IMG/VR virus record: IMGVR_UViG_3300017963_000316
Span: 1 to 54,666 of that record
DNA length: 54,666 bases
Origin: a virus
Reading direction: 5' to 3' (one strand)
A program made the position numbers and the translations under genes. A model generated the notes under the pieces. It searched no databases, was not told where the DNA came from, and was given only the letters and a program-made list of their open reading frames with translations. Below, piece after piece: positions 1-7,207 of the stretch (within the stretch, counting starts at the first letter, position 1; each line of letters opens with the position of its first letter).

Positions 1-13
1 ATTTTTTCGGATA

Positions 14-211
14 TTGAAAATGTTATTGTGGGAAGGGTTAAAGCTTTCAGCAAATCAAAAGAGAGCATTCCGCAAACTACTCAACGAACCAGAGTGGTTG
101 ACTGCGGAGTGGCTTAATGAACGGAAGCAGACGCTCGATAGCTTGGTAAAGATGGGTCTTGCTACACAAAATGGAGACAAATACAAGATTAAGTATAGGA
201 TTATTGGTTAA
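14..211 (+). CDS. Small hypothetical protein, possibly 5'-truncated
   Basis: I do not recognise this 65-residue protein. It is mostly helical and charged, and its second half (NERKQTLDSLVKMGLA...) reads like the recognition part of a winged-helix DNA-binding protein; that is only an impression. The frame is open to the left edge of the window, so the true start may lie outside it; inside, TTG at 14 or ATG at 20 are possible. The stop is immediately followed by the ATG of the next gene, so the two are probably co-transcribed. Confidence 0.5.
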   Translation: MKMLLWEGLKLSANQKRAFRKLLNEPEWLTAEWLNERKQTLDSLVKMGLATQNGDKYKIKYRIIG

Positions 212-658
212 ATGACAGACTTGCTGAAGCTGAAGTTAGAAAAAACTGGTAATGTAGTTGGTAAAGGCTGGCATGAATACAAATCAGATATGCCAGAAAT
301 TGACCATGTATTAGTCAAGTCTAGTGGTAGCGATTATCCATTAGCATTAGATATAATGATAATGCACGAACCCTTCAACGAGAAGGCAACAGTCTGTACT
401 GCTCATATTACAGAAATGGGTGTAAACAAAATCAATATGATAAAAGTTATTAGGGAACACACAAGTTGGGGGTTAAAAGAAAGTAAGACTTTCGTAGAAA
501 CCTTACCTAAAAAGCTAACACCTGCGGATGGGGTATCACGTGAAATGCTAAAATCCCTAGTGTCTGCTGTGAACAATGCTGGTGGCAAAGCAGAAATGAT
601 TATAGGTCGGCATTGTGATAGTTGTGAATTGAGATTTCGCTGTTTTACAGAACGATGA
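212..658 (+). CDS. bL12 C-terminal-domain-like protein with C-terminal CxxC tag
   Basis: The 148-residue product carries a stretch at about residues 70-130 that aligns by eye with the C-terminal domain of ribosomal protein bL12: a helix with IKVIREHTSWGLKESKTFVE, where cellular L12 has IKxVRxxTGLGLKEAKxLV, followed by the (P)xxLKxGVS...AGGKAE part. In L12 this domain recruits translation GTPases to the ribosome. The L12 N-terminal dimerisation domain is absent. The C-terminus is a copy of the window-wide motif (CDSCELRFRCFTER). A role as a ribosome-stalk mimic is inferred. Its stop overlaps the next start (ATGA). Confidence 0.7.
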   Translation: MTDLLKLKLEKTGNVVGKGWHEYKSDMPEIDHVLVKSSGSDYPLALDIMIMHEPFNEKATVCTAHITEMGVNKINMIKVIREHTSWGLKESKTFVETLPKKLTPADGVSREMLKSLVSAVNNAGGKAEMIIGRHCDSCELRFRCFTER

Positions 659-927
659 AAAAACTCCTGTTCAATTGTGAGGGCAAGGAATACTATGCTA
701 ACGGACACGCTAATCATCGAATGAAAGTCAGAAAAATTACGTGTTCAGACATAGAAGCAGTGGTGGCACATCCTAGTAAGGTGGAAGAAAAAGGTTATGG
801 AACACTGTTTGAAGGTTTGCGGGATACAAGATTGTTACGAGTTTATTGTAGAGAAAAACCAACAGGATATGTTGAGATATTAACTACTCATTGGAGAGGA
901 AATGGAACTGGCAAAAGCAGAACATAG
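655..927 (+). CDS. DUF4258-like small protein
   Basis: A 90-residue protein with a HxxxRMxxRxIxxxDIExVxxHP pattern near residues 18-42, followed by beta strands (LLRVYCRE, YVEILTTHW). This resembles the DUF4258/BrnT-like fold, which is related to RelE-type toxins. There is no partner antitoxin next to it. The start overlaps the previous stop by 4 nt, and the end overlaps the next gene by 26 nt. Family assignment is by pattern only. Confidence 0.55.
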   Translation: MKKLLFNCEGKEYYANGHANHRMKVRKITCSDIEAVVAHPSKVEEKGYGTLFEGLRDTRLLRVYCREKPTGYVEILTTHWRGNGTGKSRT

Positions 928-1087
928 AAATGATTACACTTGGAAGGGGCTGACACTTGGTAAACTTCTTGCAATCCAAGCGGCTTTAACTGAAGCAGAG
1001 AAAGCGGGAACGCTTACGATTGTTGGGAACGATATTAAAATATTCCTAGACCATCAAGTGTTAGGTAAACAAGAACCTTTTGCATAA
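902..1087 (+). CDS. Small hypothetical protein
   Basis: A 61-residue protein, not recognised. Residues 15-45 look helical (TLGKLLAIQAALTEAEKAG). The ATG lies inside the previous gene, preceded by GGAGAGGA, a good ribosome binding site. It ends on the A of the next ATG (TAATG), so translational coupling is likely. Confidence 0.55.
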   Translation: MELAKAEHRNDYTWKGLTLGKLLAIQAALTEAEKAGTLTIVGNDIKIFLDHQVLGKQEPFA

Positions 1088-1392
1088 TGGGAACAAAGTT
1101 ACAAATTGGGCAAATTGTAAAAGCAAGGATGCGTTTGGTGGTCTCTCCTTACTTGTATAGTAAGAGTGAGGCGAATCATTTTGAGATACCAAAGGGAACG
1201 ATAGGAGAAGTTGTAGATATTAAATGGAAGTCACAGAAAGGCAACAGATTTTTGGTGGACTTCTTGGGTTGTGGTAAGGGTTTTACACAGTTCTCCTTGC
1301 TTGCTCCTTGCATCATCTCTGAGATGTGTGATAAATGCACCTTTAAGTTTAGGTGTTTTACTAATAAAGTGAAATGGGGGAGAGTGTCTTGA
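1087..1392 (+). CDS. Beta-barrel-like small protein with CxxC tag
   Basis: A 101-residue protein whose first 75 residues look like a small SH3/KOW-type barrel (IGQIVKARM..., IPKGTIGEVVDIKW, RFLVDFLG). Residues 80-93 are a copy of the shared micro-motif (CDKCTFKFRCFTNK), here followed by a short tail. The function is unknown; a nucleic-acid- or protein-binding adaptor is a guess from the fold impression. Confidence 0.6.
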   Translation: MGTKLQIGQIVKARMRLVVSPYLYSKSEANHFEIPKGTIGEVVDIKWKSQKGNRFLVDFLGCGKGFTQFSLLAPCIISEMCDKCTFKFRCFTNKVKWGRVS

Positions 1393-2750
1393 GCATTAAG
1401 GATAAACTACAAGAACGATTACAAGGTAAATTAAGTAATGTAACATTCGAAAAGAACGTGGCAAGGGAGAACATAGTAGATGCTGTACCTGATTTAAGAG
1501 TATCAAGACCCAAAACATCAATAGAGGTATTTGAGTCCTTTAAGAGTATTAACCTCTTACCAGTATCTCCACTGTTGACTATGAAAGTTGGTGATAATGG
1601 AGAACGGCAAATAATTGATGGACAAACTAGAAAGATTGGTTTTCCCGATGCACAAAGCTTTTCTGCTTTAGTTATACCAGAAATGGATGAGGAACTCCAA
1701 ATTTTCTTAAATTATATTTTGAACTCAAAACGTTCAAATCTATCTGATTATGAGCGATTAAAAGCTTGTGAGGCTTTATTTGAGAGATTTGGGTGGGAAG
1801 CTAAGGAAATTGCGGAGACATTAAAATTCTCGTTAAAAGATGTTGAAAGACATATTGACTTGATAAGCTTTCCCGATGAAGTAAAAGATATGTTAAGATG
1901 TGAAGAAATTAGCCAACGTAAAATTGAGGAAGCAATGGGTGATTTATATAAAAATAATCCCCATGTTGATGTATCAATAAAAGATGCAGTAGCGAAAACA
2001 ATGGCGAACAAAGTTCACACAGAAAATCTTGGGCGTGATAGTATGCACGCTAAACATACACATGAAACACTTGACACAAATCTTGGTGTGATGCACAATG
2101 ATTATACACCAGAGCAAATTGTAGAAAGCTCTTATTTGGATGGGGAACAATCTAACTTTATTTGTGAACACCCTTCTAAGGTAGATGCTGTAGAACAACT
2201 TTTTAACGAAAGAAGTCCGAAGAAATACATAGGATTGTGTGCCGAAGGTCCGATACTTTATGATGCTGAAGGCAATAAAGTTACACAGATGCTACTGAGG
2301 GCTTCAACTAAGATAGGTAAAGATAATGTTTTTGGTGTGGGTTACTTTGAAGGTGCAAAAATAGATGATGTAATCGCATATGACTTACCTCATTATCGTG
2401 GAAATATGTTCAAATGGTTGGATACGGCTATACCCGACCCCGATGTTGAATTTATTTTCATTGACTCTTTTGGTGGTATGGATTTCTGGTCTAAACCACT
2501 ATTAGAGTTGCTGGCAGAAAAATACCCGAATGCAGAAATTGTAATTCTTGTCCAGAGTCGTTTCCATAATCGCAGGGGAGATATAGATAAGCTAGAGGAA
2601 GATTGTATTAAGTTTTGGGGTCTTGAAGTTCCTGACACATTAGAGGCATTTATTTCAAAGGCTACAACAAAACTTGGTCGTAGCATGGAAATATTTTGGA
2701 CAGAGGAAAACGAAAGTGGACAACCTGTCAGCTTGGTAAGGATTAATTAA
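1374..2750 (+). CDS. ParB/sulfiredoxin-like nuclease or DNA-binding protein
   Basis: A 458-residue protein. Residues about 45-110 resemble the ParB/Srx N-terminal domain (a line such as INLLPVSPLLTMKVGDNGER, then IIDGQTRKIGF, where ParB has a GERRxxA box), followed by a ParB-type helical part (NLSDYERLKACEALFERFGW, EIAETLKFSLKDVERHIDLI, FPDEVKDM) that resembles the HTH of KorB/ParB. The second half, from about 250, is a separate alpha/beta domain I do not recognise. ParB-like proteins act in segregation, or as CTPases or nucleases in phages. The ATG start overlaps the upstream gene by 19 nt; TTG at 1389 is an alternative. Confidence 0.65.
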   Translation: MGESVLSIKDKLQERLQGKLSNVTFEKNVARENIVDAVPDLRVSRPKTSIEVFESFKSINLLPVSPLLTMKVGDNGERQIIDGQTRKIGFPDAQSFSALVIPEMDEELQIFLNYILNSKRSNLSDYERLKACEALFERFGWEAKEIAETLKFSLKDVERHIDLISFPDEVKDMLRCEEISQRKIEEAMGDLYKNNPHVDVSIKDAVAKTMANKVHTENLGRDSMHAKHTHETLDTNLGVMHNDYTPEQIVESSYLDGEQSNFICEHPSKVDAVEQLFNERSPKKYIGLCAEGPILYDAEGNKVTQMLLRASTKIGKDNVFGVGYFEGAKIDDVIAYDLPHYRGNMFKWLDTAIPDPDVEFIFIDSFGGMDFWSKPLLELLAEKYPNAEIVILVQSRFHNRRGDIDKLEEDCIKFWGLEVPDTLEAFISKATTKLGRSMEIFWTEENESGQPVSLVRIN

Positions 2751-2947
2751 TGTTCTGGATAGTATTTGGTACGGCAAGTTTCACAACTCTAATAGTCAGT
2801 TGGGCAATGATGCTATGGTGGGCAAAAAGCTCAGTGAAAGCAAGAGAAGCTATACGAAAAAATGGTTTTTGTCCTGAATGTGGAGCACCATTGCTATTTA
2901 AGCCAAAAAGGAAGAAGAAAGAAAAGATAGGGTTTCGCACAAGATGA
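2750..2947 (+). CDS. Small membrane protein with zinc-ribbon tail
   Basis: A 65-residue protein with one clear N-terminal transmembrane segment (residues 2-25, FWIVFGTASFTTLIVSW...) and a cytoplasmic half containing CPECG and a run of lysines and arginines. Only one CxxC pair is present, so a zinc site would need dimerisation or partner residues. The start overlaps the previous stop (TAATG). The function is unknown. Confidence 0.6.
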   Translation: MFWIVFGTASFTTLIVSWAMMLWWAKSSVKAREAIRKNGFCPECGAPLLFKPKRKKKEKIGFRTR

Positions 2948-3435
2948 TAGAAACAGTGGCATGGGTTCTTCCAAGACCAAGTAAGTCAAAATATATTGGT
3001 AGCTTTCCTCTACATTTCGAGAGGAAACTTCTAAACTTGCTTGGAATGAATGAGCATGATTACAAAATACTTCATCCTTTTGGGGGCAAAGCGGAGTTCG
3101 GTATTCGGTGTGACATAAATCCTGATGTTGAACCCGATTATATTTGTGATGCACACAACCTACCATTTAGTGATAATGAGTTTGATTTGGTAGTGCTTGA
3201 CCCACCTTATAGTGATGAACTGTCAGCAGGGCTATATGGGACTGGCAAATTAAAGTTTAAGACTTATACTGCGGAAGCGGTGAGAGTATGCAAACCAGGT
3301 GGCTACGTAGTAATGTACCATCGCTCCGCAACGCCAGGGATTGCTGGTACTAAGCTGGTTAAGCGAATACTAATAGAAACGAGGATATGGCATCAGGGAA
3401 GAATTGTCCATATTCATCAAAAGGGGATAGAATGA
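2944..3435 (+). CDS. DPPY-type SAM-dependent methyltransferase
   Basis: A 163-residue class I methyltransferase fold. HPFGGKAEFGIRCDIN stands where the SAM-binding loop and acidic residue are expected, and LVVLDPPYSD at about residue 83 is the catalytic DPPY motif of amino-methyltransferases acting on DNA adenine-N6 or cytosine-N4. A later strand (PGGYVVMYH) fits motif VI. At 163 residues it is short and has no obvious target-recognition domain. The second DPPY enzyme at 4656-5192 is similar in size. It probably modifies phage DNA, possibly as a pair with that enzyme. Confidence 0.75.
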   Translation: MIETVAWVLPRPSKSKYIGSFPLHFERKLLNLLGMNEHDYKILHPFGGKAEFGIRCDINPDVEPDYICDAHNLPFSDNEFDLVVLDPPYSDELSAGLYGTGKLKFKTYTAEAVRVCKPGGYVVMYHRSATPGIAGTKLVKRILIETRIWHQGRIVHIHQKGIE

Positions 3436-3578
3436 ACTCTTTACTATATCACTGTAACGATTGTGATGGTCGGGAATTTATAATTGATGATGAAGAAGCA
3501 TTAGTTCCCAAGACTTATCCACCCTACTGTCCTTATTGTGGCAAGAAGGATGGTGTGGAGTTTGTTGGAGAGCTATGA
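3432..3578 (+). CDS. Small zinc-ribbon protein
   Basis: A 48-residue protein with two knuckles, CNDCDG near the start and CPYCGKK near residue 37, enough for one zinc-ribbon. The ATG overlaps the methyltransferase stop (ATGA), which is why I prefer this start to longer options. The end overlaps the next gene by 4 nt. The function is unknown. Confidence 0.6.
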   Translation: MNSLLYHCNDCDGREFIIDDEEALVPKTYPPYCPYCGKKDGVEFVGEL

Positions 3579-3823
3579 AACCAGAGTGTAAATTAACTGA
3601 GCAGAATGGCAATGTCTTCAATCTCGCTGGAATAGTTATCAGGACTCTAAAAAGGGTTGAACGGAGCGAGGAAAGATGTAGTGATTGCCACCATAAGTTC
3701 AAATGCTACACAGAACGGAACAGGACTTGCTATTTAGTAGAGGAATTTCAAACTCGATTACAAGACTGCGGAAGTTATGATGAGGCTCTACAGCTAATGA
3801 TGGAATATGTGGAGGTTATCTAA
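3575..3823 (+). CDS. CxxC-tag protein
   Basis: An 82-residue protein of unknown fold, with the shared micro-motif in the middle (CSDCHHKFKCYTER, residues about 31-44). The start overlaps the previous stop by ATGA. The C-terminal 30 residues are predicted helical (FQTRLQDCGSYDEALQLMMEYVEV). It lies directly before another tag protein with no gap. Confidence 0.6.
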   Translation: MKPECKLTEQNGNVFNLAGIVIRTLKRVERSEERCSDCHHKFKCYTERNRTCYLVEEFQTRLQDCGSYDEALQLMMEYVEVI

Positions 3824-4384
3824 ATGCACATGGTAATTAAGGTTATCGTCTTTGCCGAAGATGAAGAAGAAGCACTGAGTGAAGCTCAATGTATCTTAGA
3901 TAGCTTATGTGGAGAAAGTGAACCGTTTGACTACTACAACACTTTTGATGATGTGTATGCTACGGAGCGATGGGGAGAATTACCAAAAGTTATTAGAGTG
4001 TGTGCTGATTTGGGGTCAGAGAAGTGCGAGGAATGTAAGGAACGCTTCCGTTGTTATACTACACAGATGAACGGAATGCTAGAAGAAGCCATGCAACAGA
4101 CAAAGCAGGAATTCTTTGAACATCTTGGTATGATAAAGAAATTTCTCACCACGCACGATGATGACCAACTCTTTGAAGATGGTGATTTTAAGTACCATTG
4201 TCATTCGGCTGGACAATATCAAGGTCCAAATGTCTGGCTTTATGACCAAGATGGTGAGGGTATTAGAGATAGTGAACACTTGAAAAATGTTCTCAGCAAA
4301 TGGGCTTGCAATAATGGTGGACAACCAATTCCTGAGTTAGCAAATAAAAATACATACGTTATTCCAGCAGATGTCCATTACTAG
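3824..4384 (+). CDS. CxxC-tag protein with two flanking domains
   Basis: A 186-residue protein. The first 60 residues (MVIKVIVFAEDEEEALSEA...) look like a small ferredoxin-like alpha/beta domain, the micro-motif follows (CEECKERFRCYTTQ, about residues 66-79), and the remaining 100 residues form an unrecognised domain. It shows that the motif can be internal, between domains. It is the last gene before the promoter at 4398. Confidence 0.6.
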   Translation: MHMVIKVIVFAEDEEEALSEAQCILDSLCGESEPFDYYNTFDDVYATERWGELPKVIRVCADLGSEKCEECKERFRCYTTQMNGMLEEAMQQTKQEFFEHLGMIKKFLTTHDDDQLFEDGDFKYHCHSAGQYQGPNVWLYDQDGEGIRDSEHLKNVLSKWACNNGGQPIPELANKNTYVIPADVHY

Positions 4385-4397
4385 CCATAAAAGGGGC

Positions 4398-4426
4398 TTG
4401 ACATCTACACTGGCGTATGGTATAAT
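4398..4426 (+). promoter_or_regulatory. Sigma70-like promoter of the shared phage type
   Basis: TTGACA at 4398-4403 and TATAAT at 4421-4426, spacer 17 bp, preceded by GGC and with GGCGTATGG just upstream of the -10. It is one of nine near-identical promoters in the window. Unlike most of the others, it is followed by about 225 nt of apparently non-coding leader rather than by a gene start. Confidence 0.85.
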
Positions 4427-4432
4427 GAAAGA

Positions 4433-4655
4433 AAGGGGTGAAATCCATGACCTGACGATGTATAAAATAGAATGTTTTATATTAGATTTTATGCTTTGGG
4501 GGAAAGTTCCTCAACGCTAGGTACAAATGGGTATTTATAAAAGTTGGATCAACGCCTTGAAGCAATGTGCTTCAATGCACCTTTATAATTTAGATTGTAA
4601 TAAAATTACTAAACTTGAGAAAAGGTGGAGCGTGAAAAGAAAGTTTCCTTATTAA
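4433..4655 (+). ncRNA. Candidate structured leader or small RNA
   Basis: The stretch between the promoter and the next gene has no convincing reading frame but contains nested pairing: TATAAA (4536-4541) with TTTATA (4582-4587) enclosing a GTTG/CAAC mini-hairpin and a perfect 7-bp hairpin TTGAAGC/GCTTCAA (4557-4575). It could be a stand-alone RNA or a cis-acting leader of the methyltransferase gene. I do not recognise an RNA family. Confidence 0.45.
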
Positions 4656-5192
4656 GTGATGAAAGTGCGGGGCTATGAATTGAGAATAGATAGAGTATGG
4701 GCAATGCCGAGCAGAAATACATTTACGATAAAACCGATTGCGGAGCTTCTTAAAGAAGAAGTAGGTGAAGGGTTATGGATTGACCCCTTTTGTGGTGAGA
4801 ATAGCCCCGCACACATCACGAACGACTTGAAACCAGAGATTAAAGCAGATTTCAATGTTGATGCCATTGACTTCCTCAAAATGTTTGATGATGAGAGTGT
4901 TGATGGCGTTCTATATGACCCACCATATAGTGTTAGACAAGTAGCAGAATGCTACAAACACGTGGGTTATGTAGTAACACAAGAAACTACAAGAGCGAAT
5001 TTCTGGTCTGATACAAAACGTGAGGTCGGGAGAATTACTAAAGTTGGGGGTAAAGTCATTTGTTGCGGATGGAACACAATGGGGATAGGAAAGACTCGTG
5101 GCTTTGAAATGCAAAGGATACTTCTAGTCCCTCATGGCGGACCTCACAACGATACGATTATAACGGTAGAGATAAAGGTAAGGAATGTTTGA
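4656..5192 (+). CDS. DPPY-type adenine-like DNA methyltransferase
   Basis: A 178-residue SAM-dependent enzyme: WIDPFCGENSPAHITNDL (SAM-site region), DAIDFLKMFDDESVDGVLYDPPYS with the catalytic DPPY at about residues 89-92, and VGGKVICCGW as a later strand. It resembles phage adenine-specific methylases lacking a separate recognition domain. GTG at 4656 or ATG at 4659 is the start. It follows the long leader RNA and overlaps the RuvB-like gene by 8 nt. Confidence 0.75.
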   Translation: MMKVRGYELRIDRVWAMPSRNTFTIKPIAELLKEEVGEGLWIDPFCGENSPAHITNDLKPEIKADFNVDAIDFLKMFDDESVDGVLYDPPYSVRQVAECYKHVGYVVTQETTRANFWSDTKREVGRITKVGGKVICCGWNTMGIGKTRGFEMQRILLVPHGGPHNDTIITVEIKVRNV

Positions 5193-6186
5193 GAAATTAT
5201 TTAAGAACTTGTTTAATAGATGTGCTGTTTGCGGTAAAGTGGGCAGTCCAGATGACGGAACACTAATCATAGCACATGGTGTTTATATGTGCAGAGAGTG
5301 TTTAGGAGCAGAAACAAGCCAACCAAAGACCAAAACTGGTAAGTCAAAGCATGGTTGGAATGAACTTGTTTCTCCTAGAGACTTTGAGAGCTTTATCGGA
5401 CAAGAACCTATAAAGTCAGAGTTGAACACTATATTAAGAGCGACTAAGAAACATGGAATTCCAGTTCAACACGTGCTCTTTAGTGGCAACTTTGGTTTAG
5501 GTAAAACAACGCTTGCTAACATTTTTGCAAGTATGGTTGGAAAATACAGCTACGTAACTGCTGTAAACATTCGGGATGAGCAGGATTTTCCCAAAACTCA
5601 GGTTGTTGTTGTAGATGAGGTACATACAATTCGGGATGAGGAATGGTTGCTGACAATTATGGACAAGGGTGAACAGACCATACTTGGAGCGACCACAACG
5701 GCTGGTACTTTGAGTGGACCTCTCCGTTCCAGATTTGTTTCTCTGGTCTTAGAACCTTATTCTGTTGAAGAATTGCAGAGAATGGTAGTTGGAGCGGCAA
5801 AGAATTTGAAGTACGATTGTCCTGATTATGTAAGTTACGAAGTAGCTCGTAGAGGAAAGACAGTAGCTCGTATAGCTCTATTTTTGTTCAAGAGAATATA
5901 CGACAGGATAATATTGAGCGATACTCCTGTCACCCCTGAACTACTAAATGAATGGTTTGAGGGGATGCAAATTGATGCTGATGGGTTAGACAATGCAGAT
6001 AGAGCATACATTGGTTGTCTTTCGGATAGACCGACTGGTATTCAGAATCTATCAGCAATGACTGGTATGGATAGAGTCACGATTGAGGAATCAGTAGAAC
6101 CCTATCTCCTAACTCATGGATTTGTTAAGAGAACACCAAGAGGCAGAATTTTAGGAGATAGAGAAGTTATAGGAGTGTGGAAATAA
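5185..6186 (+). CDS. RuvB-like AAA+ ATPase with N-terminal zinc finger
   Basis: A 333-residue protein. Residues 13-39 contain CAVCG...CREC, a ClpX-type zinc-finger arrangement. From about residue 62 it follows RuvB: FIGQEPIKSEL, Walker A GNFGLGKTT, Walker B VVVVDEVH, sensor 1 ILGATTTAG followed by PLRSRF (arginine-finger region), and the C-terminal winged helix ending VEPYLLTHGFVKRTPRGR. RuvB drives Holliday-junction branch migration. Cellular RuvB has no zinc finger, so this fusion is unusual. No RuvA or RuvC is visible; a resolvase-like protein is at 48570. Confidence 0.85.
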   Translation: MFEKLFKNLFNRCAVCGKVGSPDDGTLIIAHGVYMCRECLGAETSQPKTKTGKSKHGWNELVSPRDFESFIGQEPIKSELNTILRATKKHGIPVQHVLFSGNFGLGKTTLANIFASMVGKYSYVTAVNIRDEQDFPKTQVVVVDEVHTIRDEEWLLTIMDKGEQTILGATTTAGTLSGPLRSRFVSLVLEPYSVEELQRMVVGAAKNLKYDCPDYVSYEVARRGKTVARIALFLFKRIYDRIILSDTPVTPELLNEWFEGMQIDADGLDNADRAYIGCLSDRPTGIQNLSAMTGMDRVTIEESVEPYLLTHGFVKRTPRGRILGDREVIGVWK

Positions 6187-6383
6187 TGGGAGCAATATTA
6201 AATGTGTGTTGCATATACTTTGATAAAGAAAGTTATAACTGCAAATTCATGCCTAAGATATGGGGTATTTGGAGCAGGAAGTGTGTGCAAGTAGACAATC
6301 CATTTGAACCATGCCATCTACAGAAAGAATATCCTAACCCTATCACTAAAGAAATTTTACAAGCAAATGGAGTAATTCATTGA
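6186..6383 (+). CDS. Cysteine-rich small protein
   Basis: A 65-residue protein, not recognised, with six cysteines (pair CC near residue 7, then C17, C31, C41). The ATG shares its A with the previous stop (TAATG). The spacing of cysteines and the YFDKESYNCKFMP stretch suggest a metal- or cluster-binding mini-protein. Confidence 0.5.
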   Translation: MGAILNVCCIYFDKESYNCKFMPKIWGIWSRKCVQVDNPFEPCHLQKEYPNPITKEILQANGVIH

Positions 6384-6448
6384 CATTCTTTGTAGTGATG
6401 ATTATAGCACTACTGATAGCAATATTTATTGTATTGGGAAGGAAATGA
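6380..6448 (+). CDS. 22-residue transmembrane peptide
   Basis: A very short frame starting with TTG at 6380, overlapping the previous stop, and ending in the ATGA of the next gene. The product (MTFFVVMIIALLIAIFIVL plus GRK) is a single transmembrane helix with a basic end. The exact gapless overlaps on both sides are the main evidence that it is translated. The function is unknown. Confidence 0.45.
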   Translation: MTFFVVMIIALLIAIFIVLGRK

Positions 6449-6759
6449 CTCAGCCACAACATAAGATAGTCACTATAACATTGGAGGGCAATAGAGACTT
6501 CGATGGTTTTGACTGCCGAGGTCGGGTTAAAAGTCTCTGTGATGGTTGTAGGCTGAGATTTTTATGCCTATCAGAACGGGACAACATACAAATCTCAAGC
6601 GAGATTATCAAAGAACATAAAATAAAAGACCTGAAAAGTGTGGTGAATTATATGTTCGGTGAGGGCAGAATTCCTTACGAAATTAAAGAAAGTACACGCA
6701 CCACTCCATCAGGTGACACGGAAACTAGACTTATAATGAGGGCAAAAGATGGAAGATAA
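6445..6759 (+). CDS. CxxC-tag protein
   Basis: A 104-residue protein with the micro-motif at about residues 34-47 (CDGCRLRFLCLSER, a variant with L and S in the last positions). The rest is a short alpha/beta protein I do not recognise. It overlaps both neighbours by a few nucleotides within the same operon. Confidence 0.6.
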   Translation: MTQPQHKIVTITLEGNRDFDGFDCRGRVKSLCDGCRLRFLCLSERDNIQISSEIIKEHKIKDLKSVVNYMFGEGRIPYEIKESTRTTPSGDTETRLIMRAKDGR

Positions 6760-7207
6760 AGAGATTTTAGAACGCTGTCATAAGGGGGAATGTATCTGCG
6801 ATGGATGCGAGAGACGCTTCATATGTTGGACAACTAAGCGTGTTTTCAGTGACCCGACACACCAAGCACTGTATGAAGCATACATAGCAGAGGGGCTTCC
6901 ACACGAAGAAGCACTTAAAGAAGTGGAGGAAGTGCTACAACGTGCAATAATGGAAGCGGCAATAAGAGAAGCATCAAAGCACCCAAAGAAACCAGACTTT
7001 GACAAAGTGGATATTTGGGAAGATAAGTGGAAGAAAGACGAGTGGAGAGACGTACCCAAATTTCCAGATTACGGTAAGTGGATAAAGTGGCAGAATGACC
7101 CTAACAGGATATATGATATTATGAAACTTCCTGTGGATGATGCCAAGAAAGAAATTAAAGACCTAACAAAATATTTTAGGAGCATGATAAGTGGAAAAAG
7201 CACCTAA
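6749..7207 (+). CDS. CxxC-tag protein, N-terminal tag
   Basis: A 152-residue protein. The micro-motif is near the N-terminus (CDGCERRFICWTTKR, about residues 16-30) and is followed by a long, acidic, helical region and a tryptophan-rich C-terminal half (WEDKWKKDEW). No known family is recognised. It overlaps the uracil-DNA glycosylase gene by 17 nt. Confidence 0.6.
   Translation: MEDKEILERCHKGECICDGCERRFICWTTKRVFSDPTHQALYEAYIAEGLPHEEALKEVEEVLQRAIMEAAIREASKHPKKPDFDKVDIWEDKWKKDEWRDVPKFPDYGKWIKWQNDPNRIYDIMKLPVDDAKKEIKDLTKYFRSMISGKST

Noticed and set aside
655-927. Toxin-antitoxin pair from the DUF4258-like gene
   Set aside because: No antitoxin-like partner sits next to it; the following gene has no DNA-binding or antitoxin features.
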